Source: Ignavibacteriales bacterium
GTDB taxonomy: Bacteria; Bacteroidota; Ignavibacteria; Ignavibacteriales; Ignavibacteriaceae
Reading direction: 5' to 3'
NCBI GenBank assembly: GCA_016714125.1
Contig: JADJNX010000023.1
Location: 73,385 to 137,384 of the forward strand
DNA: 64,000 bases
The stretch's first letter is position 1, and each line of letters opens with the position of its first letter. The translations under genes and the position numbers were made by a program. The notes below the pieces were generated by a model. The model searched no databases, had not been told where the DNA came from, and saw only the letters and a list, made by a program, of their open reading frames with translations. Below are positions 27,951 to 36,731 of the stretch, piece after piece.

Positions 27951-29228
27951 TTGTTACTCTTTTTTTACAAACTCCTGTTTATCCCTTTTTTCTCCCTTTT
28001 CATGCGGATTGCTGCGTTCTTTAATTCAAAGATCAAAAAAGGGGTTGTCGGTCGGCAAAATCTGCTTGAGGGAATAGTAAAAAAAGTAGCCAAATTTGAC
28101 AAAAACAAAACCACTGTGTGGTTCCACTCATCGTCGCTTGGTGAATTTGAGCAGGCAAAACCGATCATAGAGAATCTGAAAATGAGAGGTAATTTTAACA
28201 TTTTTGTTACTTTTTTCTCTCCGTCTGGATATGAAAACTCGGTAAAATACCCACACGCCGATGCGGTTACCTATCTTCCTCTTGATTCCTGGTCAAATGC
28301 AAAAAAGTTTGTAAATATAGTCTCCCCTAAACTTGCAATCTTTATGCGATACGATATCTGGCCCAATCATGTGTTGGCTGTTAAGTCAGCAGGTATCCCT
28401 GTTTTTCTTGTTGATGCTACGATGAGGGAAAATTCGGCAAGGCGTTCATTTTTTCTTCGATCATTCCATAAAATGCTCTTTGGTAATTTCGACCAAATCC
28501 TTACAGTATCCGCTTCCGATCTTGAAAATTTCCGTTGTTTTGGGCTCAATAACGATCGTCTTCTCATAAGCGGAGATACAAGATTTGATCGGGTGTATAC
28601 ACGGGCAGCAATTGCAAGAGAGAAGAAGTTGATAAATGCGGAGATCTTTGCAGGGAAAAAGGTAATGGTTGCCGGAAGTATCTGGGAAGAAGATGAAGAA
28701 GTTTTACTCCCCTCGGTTAAAAAACTTCTAAAATATTCTGATAATGTTGTCTTCATACTGGTGCCCCACGAGCCAACACTCCTTCACCTTGAAAAACTTG
28801 AGAATGAGTTTGCAGGAATTGAACCTACAATAAGATTTTCCTTCCTCAACAGTTACAATAACGAGAGAATAATAATTGTTGACTCAATAGGGATTCTCCT
28901 CACTCTATACTCCTATGCTGACATTGCATTTGTAGGCGGTAGCTTTAAATCGAATGTTCATAACACACTTGAAGCTGCAGTATATGGAATCCCTGTAGTT
29001 TTTGGACCCAAAACAGGAAACTCGCAGGAAGCCGGACAACTTGTTGATGCAGGTGGCGGATTTATTGTGAGAACCAAAAAAGAGATGTATAAAACACTGA
29101 GATCATTTTTAAGTGACGATGACATGCGAAATGAGGCTGGAAATAAAAGCCGGAATTTCGTTGAGGGAAACACCGGCGCCACAAAAATTATTCTTGAAAA
29201 AATTGACGAAGTCCTTAATCTCCGGTAA
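27951..29228 (+). CDS. waaA: 3-deoxy-D-manno-octulosonic acid (KDO) transferase
   Basis: A 425-residue GT-B enzyme that transfers KDO from CMP-KDO to the lipid A precursor at the inner membrane. An N-terminal membrane anchor is followed by WFHSSSLGEFEQAKPIIENL, IFVTFFSPSGYE, FMRYDIWPN and GDTRFDRVY, then VAGSIWEEDEEVL and the donor-site VGGSFKSNVHNTLEAAVYG. The start is TTG 27951, with GAGG 8 nt upstream. Its 3' end overlaps the convergent dinB-like gene by 14 bp. Confidence 0.93.
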   Translation: MLLFFYKLLFIPFFSLFMRIAAFFNSKIKKGVVGRQNLLEGIVKKVAKFDKNKTTVWFHSSSLGEFEQAKPIIENLKMRGNFNIFVTFFSPSGYENSVKYPHADAVTYLPLDSWSNAKKFVNIVSPKLAIFMRYDIWPNHVLAVKSAGIPVFLVDATMRENSARRSFFLRSFHKMLFGNFDQILTVSASDLENFRCFGLNNDRLLISGDTRFDRVYTRAAIAREKKLINAEIFAGKKVMVAGSIWEEDEEVLLPSVKKLLKYSDNVVFILVPHEPTLLHLEKLENEFAGIEPTIRFSFLNSYNNERIIIVDSIGILLTLYSYADIAFVGGSFKSNVHNTLEAAVYGIPVVFGPKTGNSQEAGQLVDAGGGFIVRTKKEMYKTLRSFLSDDDMRNEAGNKSRNFVEGNTGATKIILEKIDEVLNLR

Positions 29229-29757
29229 TTCCGTATCTCTCCTTTAAAATCTGGATGTGATGTTCCAAATGTGCCGGAATTAAATACACAAGAGCATTCA
29301 CTTTCATTTCCTTGTTATTAGCAACACCGGTTTTAACAAAATCTTCCTCACTCAGCGATTCAAACAACGCTAAATTCGCTTCACGGAGTCCGTTAAATTC
29401 CTTTACAAGAGACTGTAATGACCTGTTATCAAAATTTCCTTCTGCCACATAAATATTTTCATCATATCCCGGAAGTGATTGGGTTTCACCCCTTACAAAA
29501 CCAAGGACACGGTAACCAAAGATTCTCTCGGTATCAATGCAGTGCCCAAGCACCTCCAGGACACTCCACTTCCCTTCTGCATATCTGAAATGTTGCTTCT
29601 CCTGTGAGAGAGAGGAAACAGCAGAAAGCAACCGGCTAAGCTGTGCCTCCATCATATCAAAGATATGTATCTGCGGATTTATCTGTTTGTAATAAGTAGC
29701 GTAATATTCCGGATATTCACCCGGTTTTGGGAGGGGGATGTTTATTTTGTTTTCCAT
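29215..29757 (-). CDS. DinB-family protein
   Basis: A 180-residue four-helix-bundle protein of the DinB/YfiT superfamily. The metal-ligand histidines are visible in WSVLEVLGHCIDTERIFGYR and in PAHLEHHIQILKERYGI. Such proteins are metal-dependent thiol transferases or of unknown function. GGAGGT lies 6 nt before the ATG. Its start overlaps the asparaginase stop by 16 bp, making it the last gene of a five-gene operon. Confidence 0.88.
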   Translation of the reverse strand: MENKINIPLPKPGEYPEYYATYYKQINPQIHIFDMMEAQLSRLLSAVSSLSQEKQHFRYAEGKWSVLEVLGHCIDTERIFGYRVLGFVRGETQSLPGYDENIYVAEGNFDNRSLQSLVKEFNGLREANLALFESLSEEDFVKTGVANNKEMKVNALVYLIPAHLEHHIQILKERYGITGD

Positions 29758-30716
29758 ATTTTTACCTCCGGAGTTAGTCCTTCACCTGTCACTCCTCTGA
29801 ACATCGATTCAGTGTTGAAGACAAGTGCAAAATTACCGTTTTTATCGACTGCAACAACTCCACCGTCGTTGGGTTCCAAATGTTTAAACATCACTTCGTT
29901 GCAAGCCTCTTCCAAAGTCATATCCTTATATTCCATGAGAGCAGAGATTCTGAAAGCAACATTGTGCTTGATAAATTTTTCGCCTTTACCCGTTGCAGAA
30001 ATTGCCAGGGTATTGTTGTTTGCATAGGTGCCTGCTCCGATTATTGGCGAATCACCTATCCTGCCTACAAGTTTATTTGTCATCCCACCGGTTGAAGTGG
30101 CAGCAGCCAGATTCCCTTCCATATCGAGAGCAGCACAACCTACAGTCCCTTTTGAGTTTGCTTTATTTAACGAATTTGTTCTCTCGCTGGTAATAAAATA
30201 AGCCCGATCAACAAGTGTCAATCCGTTAAGTTCAGCAATTTTCTCTGCACCGGCACCAGTCATCATTACATGTTTGGTCTTTTCCATTATCACTCTGGCA
30301 CCACTGATAGGATTTTTAATATGTTCCACGGCTGCAACTGCACCTGCATTAAGAGTTTTACCATCCATAATCGAAGCATCCAGCTGTGCATATCCTTCGC
30401 TGTTCAGCACGGCACCTCTTCCGGCATTAAACAAAGAATCGTCTTCGAGGAATTTAACAACAGCCTCAACAGCATCAAGACTTTTACCGCCCGATTTAAG
30501 AATCTTCTCACCTATCTCAAGGGCATTTCTGAGACTTGAATAATACTTGTTTTTAATCTCCTCCGGCATATTTGCATCAATTGCACCTGCGCCGCCATGG
30601 ATAACAAGCATATATTTTGGGCGTTCACTTTTTTGCTCACCTCTCAAACTGAATACCACTGTAAAGGTTATCAGTGCCAGTGTGGTGATTACATAGAAGG
30701 CTCTCCTAATCTTCAT
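29742..30716 (-). CDS. Isoaspartyl peptidase / plant-type L-asparaginase
   Basis: A 324-residue Ntn-hydrolase. MLVIHGGAGAIDANMP opens the domain and DSLFNAGRGAVLNSEG follows. The autocleavage nucleophile Thr lies in SKGTVGCAALDMEGNLAAAT, and MTNKLVGRIGDSPIIGAGTY completes the site. It hydrolyses beta-aspartyl dipeptides and asparagine after self-processing. An N-terminal hydrophobic segment (about residues 8-25) suggests export or membrane anchoring. ATG 30716 is chosen (GAGG 9 nt upstream); ATG 30725 is possible. Overlaps the nitrilase gene's end. Confidence 0.9.
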   Translation of the reverse strand: MKIRRAFYVITTLALITFTVVFSLRGEQKSERPKYMLVIHGGAGAIDANMPEEIKNKYYSSLRNALEIGEKILKSGGKSLDAVEAVVKFLEDDSLFNAGRGAVLNSEGYAQLDASIMDGKTLNAGAVAAVEHIKNPISGARVIMEKTKHVMMTGAGAEKIAELNGLTLVDRAYFITSERTNSLNKANSKGTVGCAALDMEGNLAAATSTGGMTNKLVGRIGDSPIIGAGTYANNNTLAISATGKGEKFIKHNVAFRISALMEYKDMTLEEACNEVMFKHLEPNDGGVVAVDKNGNFALVFNTESMFRGVTGEGLTPEVKIWKTK

Positions 30717-31505
30717 CTTCTTCATCCTCAATTGAAATGAGTTTTATATCGTCAAGAAACGGGAATGCTACCCTCGTTTGTTCAAGGTATTCGAGATCAA
30801 CTTCAGCAATCCCAATTGATTCTTCGTCTCCCATCATCAATATTTCTTCACCCATTGGTCCAAATATTGAGCTGTTGCCGGTGTATTTCAGTTTTGGATC
30901 GTCTCCTGTTCTGTTTACCGCAACAAAAAAACATTGGTTTTCAATCGCCCTGGCTTTGCAAAGGGTTTTGTAATGTTCAATCCTCGCTTCAGGCCAGTTT
31001 GCAATATTCACAAATATCTCAACTTTATCAATCGCCATAAACCTGAAAAGCTCAGGAAAACGAAGATCGTAACATATTGAGAATCCGATATGAAAATCTT
31101 CAGTCGAATTATTGATGTATGCGAAACCACCTGTATAATGTTTTGATTCCTCGCCCATTGTAAAAGGATGGATTTTCCTGTATTTATCGGCGAGTTCACC
31201 TTCACGGTTTATAAAAAGAAGGGTATTAAAAAACTTCTTTTTCCCTTTTTCGATAATTCCGGCAACCACATTGACACCATATTGTTTGGCTATCGAAGAG
31301 AAAAACAAAAAGGTTTTCCCGTCTGAATATTCTGCATGGGCATCGGGAGCCATACTGAATCCTGTCAGTGTCATCTCAGGGAAAACGATCAAATCGACCT
31401 CTTCGCTAAGTGATTCCATCATTTTATTGATTTTGTTCATATTTGCATCTTTGTCCTCCCAGACGGGGAATATTGGAAAAGTGCAATTTTTATAAGTTCA
31501 CTCAT
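30706..31505 (-). CDS. Nitrilase-family carbon-nitrogen hydrolase (omega-amidase-like; frameshifted)
   Basis: The intact start is ATG 31505, overlapping the trmH-like stop as ATGA: MSELIKIALFQYSP. The frame breaks in a CCCC run near 31466-31472. One base on, it reads PVWEDKDANMNKINKMMESL and continues to the stop. Glu-Lys-Cys triad segments are IVFPEMTLTGFSM, YRKIHPFTMGEE and GFSICYDLRFPELFR. About 266 residues, as in YafV-type omega-amidases that clean up 2-oxoglutaramate-like metabolites. Single missing C is the likely cause of the break. Confidence 0.88.
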
Positions 31506-32269
31506 TTTTTACTTCCTGTTTCAAACAATTTATGAAAAATAATTCCGGCAGCAACAGCCACATTAAGCGATTCTGCCCCTTTTTCGCCGGGGATTTTAAT
31601 CCTCAAGTCAGCGATTGATGCCAATCCCGGGAGAACTCCATGACTTTCACTTGAAAGCACTATCACCATCTTCCCGACCGGTTTAAATTCTTCGAGATTT
31701 TCCCCGTCGAGTTCGGTGGTAACTATTGAATAACCTGAGTCTCGAATTCCTTTTAAGTCGGCTTCTGTTACACCTTCATGAAATGCCATTCTGAAATTTG
31801 AACCCATTGCAGCTCTGATCACTTTTGGATTGTAAACATCAACACAACCCGGCGAGAGCAGAATCTGACGAAAGCCAAACCAGTCTGCGGTTCTTATGAT
31901 GGTTCCCATGTTCCCTGGATCATTTATCCGGTCGAGATATATTAATGGTGTTGAAGTGCGATCTAAAATCTCTCTTTCCACTATCCTGAAGTAACCGAGA
32001 ATTCCTTGAGCGTGAACAGTGTCTGAAAGCTTTTCAAATTCCTTGTTTTTTACACCTTCACATCTTATTCCCTTATGTCGGGCTAAAGTGAGCACCTCAT
32101 CAAAATTATCACCGTCTTCAGTTCTGAATACAATAAGTTCACACTTTCGTCTGCTTAGGATCCCCTCTTCAACCTGCTTCATCCCCTCGACGAGAAAAAT
32201 TCCTTTTTCTTCCCGGAATTTTTTTATTCGGATTGATGCAAACAGTTTTAACTCATTAACTCCGAGCAT
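31502..32269 (-). CDS. TrmH/SpoU-family RNA 2'-O-methyltransferase
   Basis: A 255-residue knotted methyltransferase. The N-terminal substrate-binding domain (KKFREEKGIFLVEGMKQVEE) is followed by the SPOUT domain with LDRINDPGNMGTIIRTADWF, VIVLSSESHGVLPGL and GAESLNVAVAAGIIFHKL. It methylates a ribose in rRNA or tRNA; the exact target is not evident. Second gene of the minus-strand operon, 14 bp after DUF971 and coupled to the nitrilase gene. Confidence 0.93.
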   Translation of the reverse strand: MLGVNELKLFASIRIKKFREEKGIFLVEGMKQVEEGILSRRKCELIVFRTEDGDNFDEVLTLARHKGIRCEGVKNKEFEKLSDTVHAQGILGYFRIVEREILDRTSTPLIYLDRINDPGNMGTIIRTADWFGFRQILLSPGCVDVYNPKVIRAAMGSNFRMAFHEGVTEADLKGIRDSGYSIVTTELDGENLEEFKPVGKMVIVLSSESHGVLPGLASIADLRIKIPGEKGAESLNVAVAAGIIFHKLFETGSKK

Positions 32270-32283
32270 ATTGTTTTTATCCG

Positions 32284-32598
32284 CTATTTCTCTTCGGGGT
32301 GCTGGTCTTCAAGCATGTCGATATATGTCCAGGAGTAGATGCCCGTGTCATGCCCGTCTTTCCACCTTATCTGAATTGCATAGTCACCCACGGGAGCAAT
32401 TGCTGCTATCTTATACATCTCCGGCTTTTCGATCGTAATCTTCTGAGGTTTGAAAGTAGTGTAGAGAATCGTTTCTCCCTTACAATTTGCGCAGGGGCAT
32501 TCTTCTCTGAAATACTTCAGATCAAAGCTCCTTTTTACGCCTTCAGACCATTCAAAATGAATCTTTCCACCATTAATTTTTATCTGTTTGGGTTTCAT
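32284..32598 (-). CDS. DUF971 (GBBH-like N-terminal) domain protein
   Basis: A 104-residue protein made of a single DUF971 domain: FEWSEGVKRSFDLKYFREEC, PCANCKG and YAIQIRWKDGHDTGIYSWTY. The Cys-x-x-Cys-type cluster (ECPCANC) may bind a metal or Fe-S. The domain occurs next to Mrp/ApbC-like proteins and in hydroxylases; its role alone is not known. First gene of the operon. Confidence 0.9.
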   Translation of the reverse strand: MKPKQIKINGGKIHFEWSEGVKRSFDLKYFREECPCANCKGETILYTTFKPQKITIEKPEMYKIAAIAPVGDYAIQIRWKDGHDTGIYSWTYIDMLEDQHPEEK

Positions 32599-32706
32599 CT
32601 TTATCTCTTTTACAAATTTCTATTGAATTTTTAAGCCAAATAATATATTTAGGAACTGAAAATTAATTAATTTCCTCATTAGATACCAAAATTATTAGAG
32701 ACTGAC

Positions 32707-34371
32707 TTGAAGATTTCAATACTAATTACAATTTTACTTTTTATTTCCGTATCAGTTTTTGCCCAACCGATAACTTTTACTGATGTCACAAGCAATTATT
32801 CACTCCCTGCCGGTGTAAAACTGATCAAGGGACAACGAACCACAAATCCCAAACTTGCCCTTTGGTATTTTGATGTTGATATGAACAGAAGTGATGTGGC
32901 TATAAAGCCCTATCTGAATCCCATCGGCAAAGAAGGCCTCACTTCGTTTGTGACAAGGCTTGGGGCCTTTGCAGGAATAAATGGAGGCTATTTTGATGTT
33001 GGCTCTAATGCTTCCTACTCAGCTCTGATTGAACCCGGAGTTGTGAAGGCGAAAAATGTTGCCACTTTATCAAGACCTGCAGGGACTTTTTACACCACCC
33101 GTTCACTTTTCAGTTTTACAGATACCAGGGAACTCTCAGTCGACTGGATTTACCATTTCGGTAATCGACCTATCGATATTTATACCTTCGATGCGCCATT
33201 GCCCAACACTGAGTCAACCCCCGCACCTGCCCCGTCAGTCACCGGTGGGACACAATATTATGAAATCCTCGCAGGGATTGGTGGAGGTCCTACACTTGTT
33301 AAAAACGGACAAAAGAGAATTACATACACTGAGGAAGTATTTTTTGGCTCAGGGGTTGGAAACACAAACCGTGACCCAAGAACTGTAATCGGATATACCG
33401 CTGATAAACATGTAATTATGATGGTAATAGACGGCAGACAGGTTGACAGTGAAGGACTTTCACTTCCCGAGGCCGCCGATTTGATGATCTCATTAGGATG
33501 TGTGGAAGCCATGAACCTCGACGGCGGTGGCTCTTCAACAATGGCGGTGGGGAACCAGCTTATTAACCTGCCCGCAGGAGGCACTTTCCAAAGACCCATC
33601 CCCACTATGCTTGCAATCGTAAATCCCGATTCCATAAATCTCCTTGATCCAACTTACTACTTGACAAAATTGGATAATATCGATTCGGGAATTGTAAAAT
33701 CAGGTACCTGGGCCGTTTCAAATCTTGGAGGATATTGGAGTAACACCCCTTCAATTTTTGCTAATTCCGGTTCGGGGGAAAGCACAGTAAAATGGAAAAT
33801 GTATCTGCCGCAGGAAGCTGTTTATGATGTTTATGCATGGTGGACTGCCGCTTCAAACCGCGCCTCCGATGCTCCATATATCGTTAAACACAAGTTTGGT
33901 ATTGATACCGTAAGACTCGATCAGTCATTAAACGGTAGCACATGGAATAGAATCGGTTCTTACACATTTACAGGATCAACAGAAGAAGGCGTAACAATTT
34001 CCAATGCTGTTTCAACTGCAGGAAAGGTAGTTATTGCGGATGCTTTGAGGATAATATCTTTTGACAGTACCCTTGTTACAGTGGAAGAAGAGCTATTGGC
34101 TCTTCCGGCTTCATTTAGACTTGAACAAAACTTCCCAAATCCGTTTAACCCAACTACCATTGTCCGTTTTGATTTGCCTGTTGAGGGGTTAGTTAAAGGC
34201 GTGGTTTATGACATACTTGGAAGGGAAGTAGCAACACTTCTAAACGATGAAATGTCTGCGGGTTCACATCAGATTGGATTTAATGCCGCGGGTATCCCGT
34301 CTGGAGTATATATTTTCCGACTGGAAACAGGGAAGTTTTCATCATCTATTAAAATGATTTTAATGAAATAG
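32707..34371 (+). CDS. T9SS-secreted phosphodiester glycosidase (NAGPA-like)
   Basis: A 554-residue exported protein. A signal peptide (ISILITILLFISVSVFAQ) is followed by a NAGPA / exopolysaccharide phosphodiester glycosidase domain (about residues 40-310) with FAGINGGYFDVGS, RDPRTVIGYTADKHVIMMVI, DGRQ and AMNLDGGGSSTM. A golvesin/xanthan-lyase-like C-terminal domain comes next (about 320-455; YWSNTPSIFANSGSGESTV, YDVYAWW). The T9SS type A sorting tail contains RLEQNFPNPFNPTTIVRFDL and ends KMILMK. The family removes sugar-1-phosphate caps or cleaves phosphodiester-linked sugars. The start is TTG. Monocistronic. Confidence 0.9.
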   Translation: MKISILITILLFISVSVFAQPITFTDVTSNYSLPAGVKLIKGQRTTNPKLALWYFDVDMNRSDVAIKPYLNPIGKEGLTSFVTRLGAFAGINGGYFDVGSNASYSALIEPGVVKAKNVATLSRPAGTFYTTRSLFSFTDTRELSVDWIYHFGNRPIDIYTFDAPLPNTESTPAPAPSVTGGTQYYEILAGIGGGPTLVKNGQKRITYTEEVFFGSGVGNTNRDPRTVIGYTADKHVIMMVIDGRQVDSEGLSLPEAADLMISLGCVEAMNLDGGGSSTMAVGNQLINLPAGGTFQRPIPTMLAIVNPDSINLLDPTYYLTKLDNIDSGIVKSGTWAVSNLGGYWSNTPSIFANSGSGESTVKWKMYLPQEAVYDVYAWWTAASNRASDAPYIVKHKFGIDTVRLDQSLNGSTWNRIGSYTFTGSTEEGVTISNAVSTAGKVVIADALRIISFDSTLVTVEEELLALPASFRLEQNFPNPFNPTTIVRFDLPVEGLVKGVVYDILGREVATLLNDEMSAGSHQIGFNAAGIPSGVYIFRLETGKFSSSIKMILMK

Positions 34372-34476
34372 TAGCGAATTATCGAAGTCACAGAGTCACA
34401 AAAGGACAGAAACAAACCAATAGCCCCCAAATTTATTTGGGGGTCGTTCAATGTATGAGATTCGTTGCAAATTAAA
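34372..34476. terminator. Perfect hairpin between convergent genes, with degenerate word repeat
   Basis: CCCCCAAAT-TT-ATTTGGGGG (34424-34443) is a perfect hairpin between the glycosidase (+) and the phosphodiesterase (-). No strong T tract follows. Upstream, at 34387-34405, GTCACAGAGTCACAAAAGG resembles the degenerate CACAGAG words seen near 61.5 kb. Confidence 0.6.
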
Positions 34477-35694
34477 CTAATATTTATTCAGAATAAATCT
34501 GATTCGTTCACCTTTGCCGTCAATTCCATTGCGGACAGGAATATCAAAAATTTCACATAACAGTGGGTAAATATCGATATTCCGCAATGTACCGGTTTTA
34601 TAATTTTTTCGGAATGATGGTCCCATAGCAACAAACAACCCGTGCATATCAAGTTCACCATTCTCATATCCATGATTCCCTTTGGCATTCCATTCCTGGA
34701 ATCGTTTCTGAGCTTTGGTATCTCCTGCTTCCCAACCTAAATCAGTAAATAAAATAAGATCAGAAAATAGTGGACTTGATGAGAAATGATAAAAGTCGGG
34801 GACTTCACTTTTTTTGTAAACCTTGTAGTGTTTTTCATTAGATTTCAGTTTGTTGTAAACTTCATCCAATCTCCCTTTTTCAGGCTGGATTAAACAAAAT
34901 GTACTCCAGTTCCAGTAGGCCACCTTTTCATCACCCAATATTTCTTCAATATTTACATATTTATCACTGCTGATCTCAGTCATGCCATGATCGGTGACAA
35001 AAATCAGATTGGTTGAATCGATCAAATTTATCTCGGCGAGTTTATCCATCAAATACCCCGCCATCCCGTCAAGTAAATTAACAGCATAATTCAGACTATC
35101 AGAATTTGGACCAAAATTCTGTCCGTACGTATCAGTTGCGTCGAAATAAACAGTTAAAAATCTTGGACGATCTTTTTGAGGGAGTTTTAGCCATTCAATC
35201 AATCCATCAACCCTTAACTTGTAGGGGAGATAATGGTCATAATCCTTAAAATATCTTGGCCTCCTATATTCCAGATTCACCTCTGAACCGGGCCAGAAAA
35301 AACTTGCAGCAATAATCCCGTTTCGTTGAGCTGTTTCCCAAAATGCTTCCCCTTTATACCATCTTGACTCTCTGACCTGGATTGAGTCAGATATCTTATA
35401 TGTTTTATTAGTGACAGGATCATAGAAGGTGTTGGCAATAATTCCATGATTTTCAGGATACATGCCGGTAATGATTGAAGTATGGTTTGGAAAGGTTTTA
35501 GTCGGATAAACAGGCATCAGTGAAAGTGCTTTGACACCATTATCTGCTACTTTCTGCAGGTTTGGTGTCAATCCCCGATTCATGTAATCATGTCTGAAAC
35601 CATCAAACGAGATCAGGATTGTGTAGGGTGCCTGCGAGAAAATTATCGCCTGAGAAAGGAGAAGGAAGTAGAATATTTTAGTCATTATTTTCAT
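34477..35694 (-). CDS. Ectonucleotide pyrophosphatase/phosphodiesterase (alkaline phosphatase superfamily)
   Basis: A 405-residue exported enzyme with a signal peptide (IFYFLLLSQAIIFSQ). The NPP fold carries metal/nucleophile segments ILISFDGFRHDYM, PVYPTKTFPNHTSIITGMYP (catalytic Thr in KTFPNHT), SVNLEYRRPRYF-like substrate loop and FVTDHGMTEI. The C-terminal HGYENGELDMHGLFVAMGPS holds the last metal His. It hydrolyses nucleotides or other phosphodiesters outside the inner membrane. Start is ATG 35694 or 35685; no clear ribosome binding site decides. Confidence 0.9.
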   Translation of the reverse strand: MKIMTKIFYFLLLSQAIIFSQAPYTILISFDGFRHDYMNRGLTPNLQKVADNGVKALSLMPVYPTKTFPNHTSIITGMYPENHGIIANTFYDPVTNKTYKISDSIQVRESRWYKGEAFWETAQRNGIIAASFFWPGSEVNLEYRRPRYFKDYDHYLPYKLRVDGLIEWLKLPQKDRPRFLTVYFDATDTYGQNFGPNSDSLNYAVNLLDGMAGYLMDKLAEINLIDSTNLIFVTDHGMTEISSDKYVNIEEILGDEKVAYWNWSTFCLIQPEKGRLDEVYNKLKSNEKHYKVYKKSEVPDFYHFSSSPLFSDLILFTDLGWEAGDTKAQKRFQEWNAKGNHGYENGELDMHGLFVAMGPSFRKNYKTGTLRNIDIYPLLCEIFDIPVRNGIDGKGERIRFILNKY

Positions 35695-35802
35695 CAAATT
35701 TTCAGAAAAATCATCTTTAAAGATAATGATTTTCCGGATTCTGATTATTCCCTCGCGTTTCTTAAATTTGAATAGTAAAAAATAATAATTCCGGAGTATT
35801 AA

Positions 35803-36645
35803 TTGTCAGAAAAGAAGATAAAGATTGCGATAATCGACCTTTATAATGGGGAAGCCAATCAGGGAATGCGGTGTATCCAGGATCATATTTACGAAATAGA
35901 TACCCTTTATGAGGATGTCCCCGTAGAATATACAATCTTTGATTCAAGGTTAAAGGGTGATATTCCGGACCTGAGTCACGACATCTATATCTCGTCCGGT
36001 GGCCCCGGCAGTCCATTCGAAGATGAGGGAAGGAAGTGGGAGTCTGATTACTTCAACCTGCTCGATAAAATTTACAATAACAATCAAACCTCCGCTGAAA
36101 AGAAACATATCTTTTTTATATGTCACTCTTTCCAAATGATGGCTCGATTTTTTGAGCTCGGCGATGTTGTACAAAGAGAAAAAAAATCGTTTGGGATTAT
36201 CCCCTTTTCTCTCACAGAAGATGGTAAAAAAGATCCAATTTTCTCCCATATGGACAATCCGTTTTACGGTGCCGACTTCAGAGGATGGCAGGTAATTCAC
36301 CCAAACAAGACAAAATTTGACCAACTTGGCGCAAAAATACTAAGCATGGAGATTGAGCCCGCTGCTTTTTATGTCGAACCCGCCATGATGGCGATAAGAA
36401 TATCGGATGAGATAATCGGCACACAGTTTCACCCCGAAGCTGATACACCGAGTATGTATTATCATTTCCGCCACCCTGAAAGAAAAGTTCAGGTTCTTGA
36501 ACAGTATGGCGAAAAAGCATATTATGACATGATCGCACACCTCGAAAATCCTGAAAACATAAATAAAACTAAAAGAACTGTTTTACCCGGATTTCTAAAA
36601 AATGCCATTGAAACGCTTAGAGTCAACACTCACTCATTAGTTTGA
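35803..36645 (+). CDS. Class I glutamine amidotransferase-like protein
   Basis: A 280-residue protein of the GMP-synthase-like GATase family. The oxyanion strand region is DIYISSGGPGSPFEDEG, the nucleophile Cys lies in FFICHSFQMMARFF, and the His/Glu pair lies in IIGTQFHPEADTPSM. The triad is intact, so it probably hydrolyses glutamine or a related gamma-glutamyl compound; the acceptor is unknown. TTG start with GGAG 8 nt upstream. Followed by a strong terminator. Confidence 0.85.
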   Translation: MSEKKIKIAIIDLYNGEANQGMRCIQDHIYEIDTLYEDVPVEYTIFDSRLKGDIPDLSHDIYISSGGPGSPFEDEGRKWESDYFNLLDKIYNNNQTSAEKKHIFFICHSFQMMARFFELGDVVQREKKSFGIIPFSLTEDGKKDPIFSHMDNPFYGADFRGWQVIHPNKTKFDQLGAKILSMEIEPAAFYVEPAMMAIRISDEIIGTQFHPEADTPSMYYHFRHPERKVQVLEQYGEKAYYDMIAHLENPENINKTKRTVLPGFLKNAIETLRVNTHSLV

Positions 36646-36665
36646 CCGTTCCTGTAAAATATTGT

Positions 36666-36713
36666 ACCCGTGAAACTGGATTTTTATTAAGTTAGGTCTC
36701 ACGGGTTTTTTTA
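36666..36713 (+). terminator. Intrinsic terminator after the amidotransferase gene
   Basis: ACCCGTGA (36666-36673) pairs with TCACGGGT (36699-36706), followed by TTTTTT. The loop is 25 nt. Confidence 0.75.
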
Positions 36714-36731
36714 TTTAAAAGGACTATACTC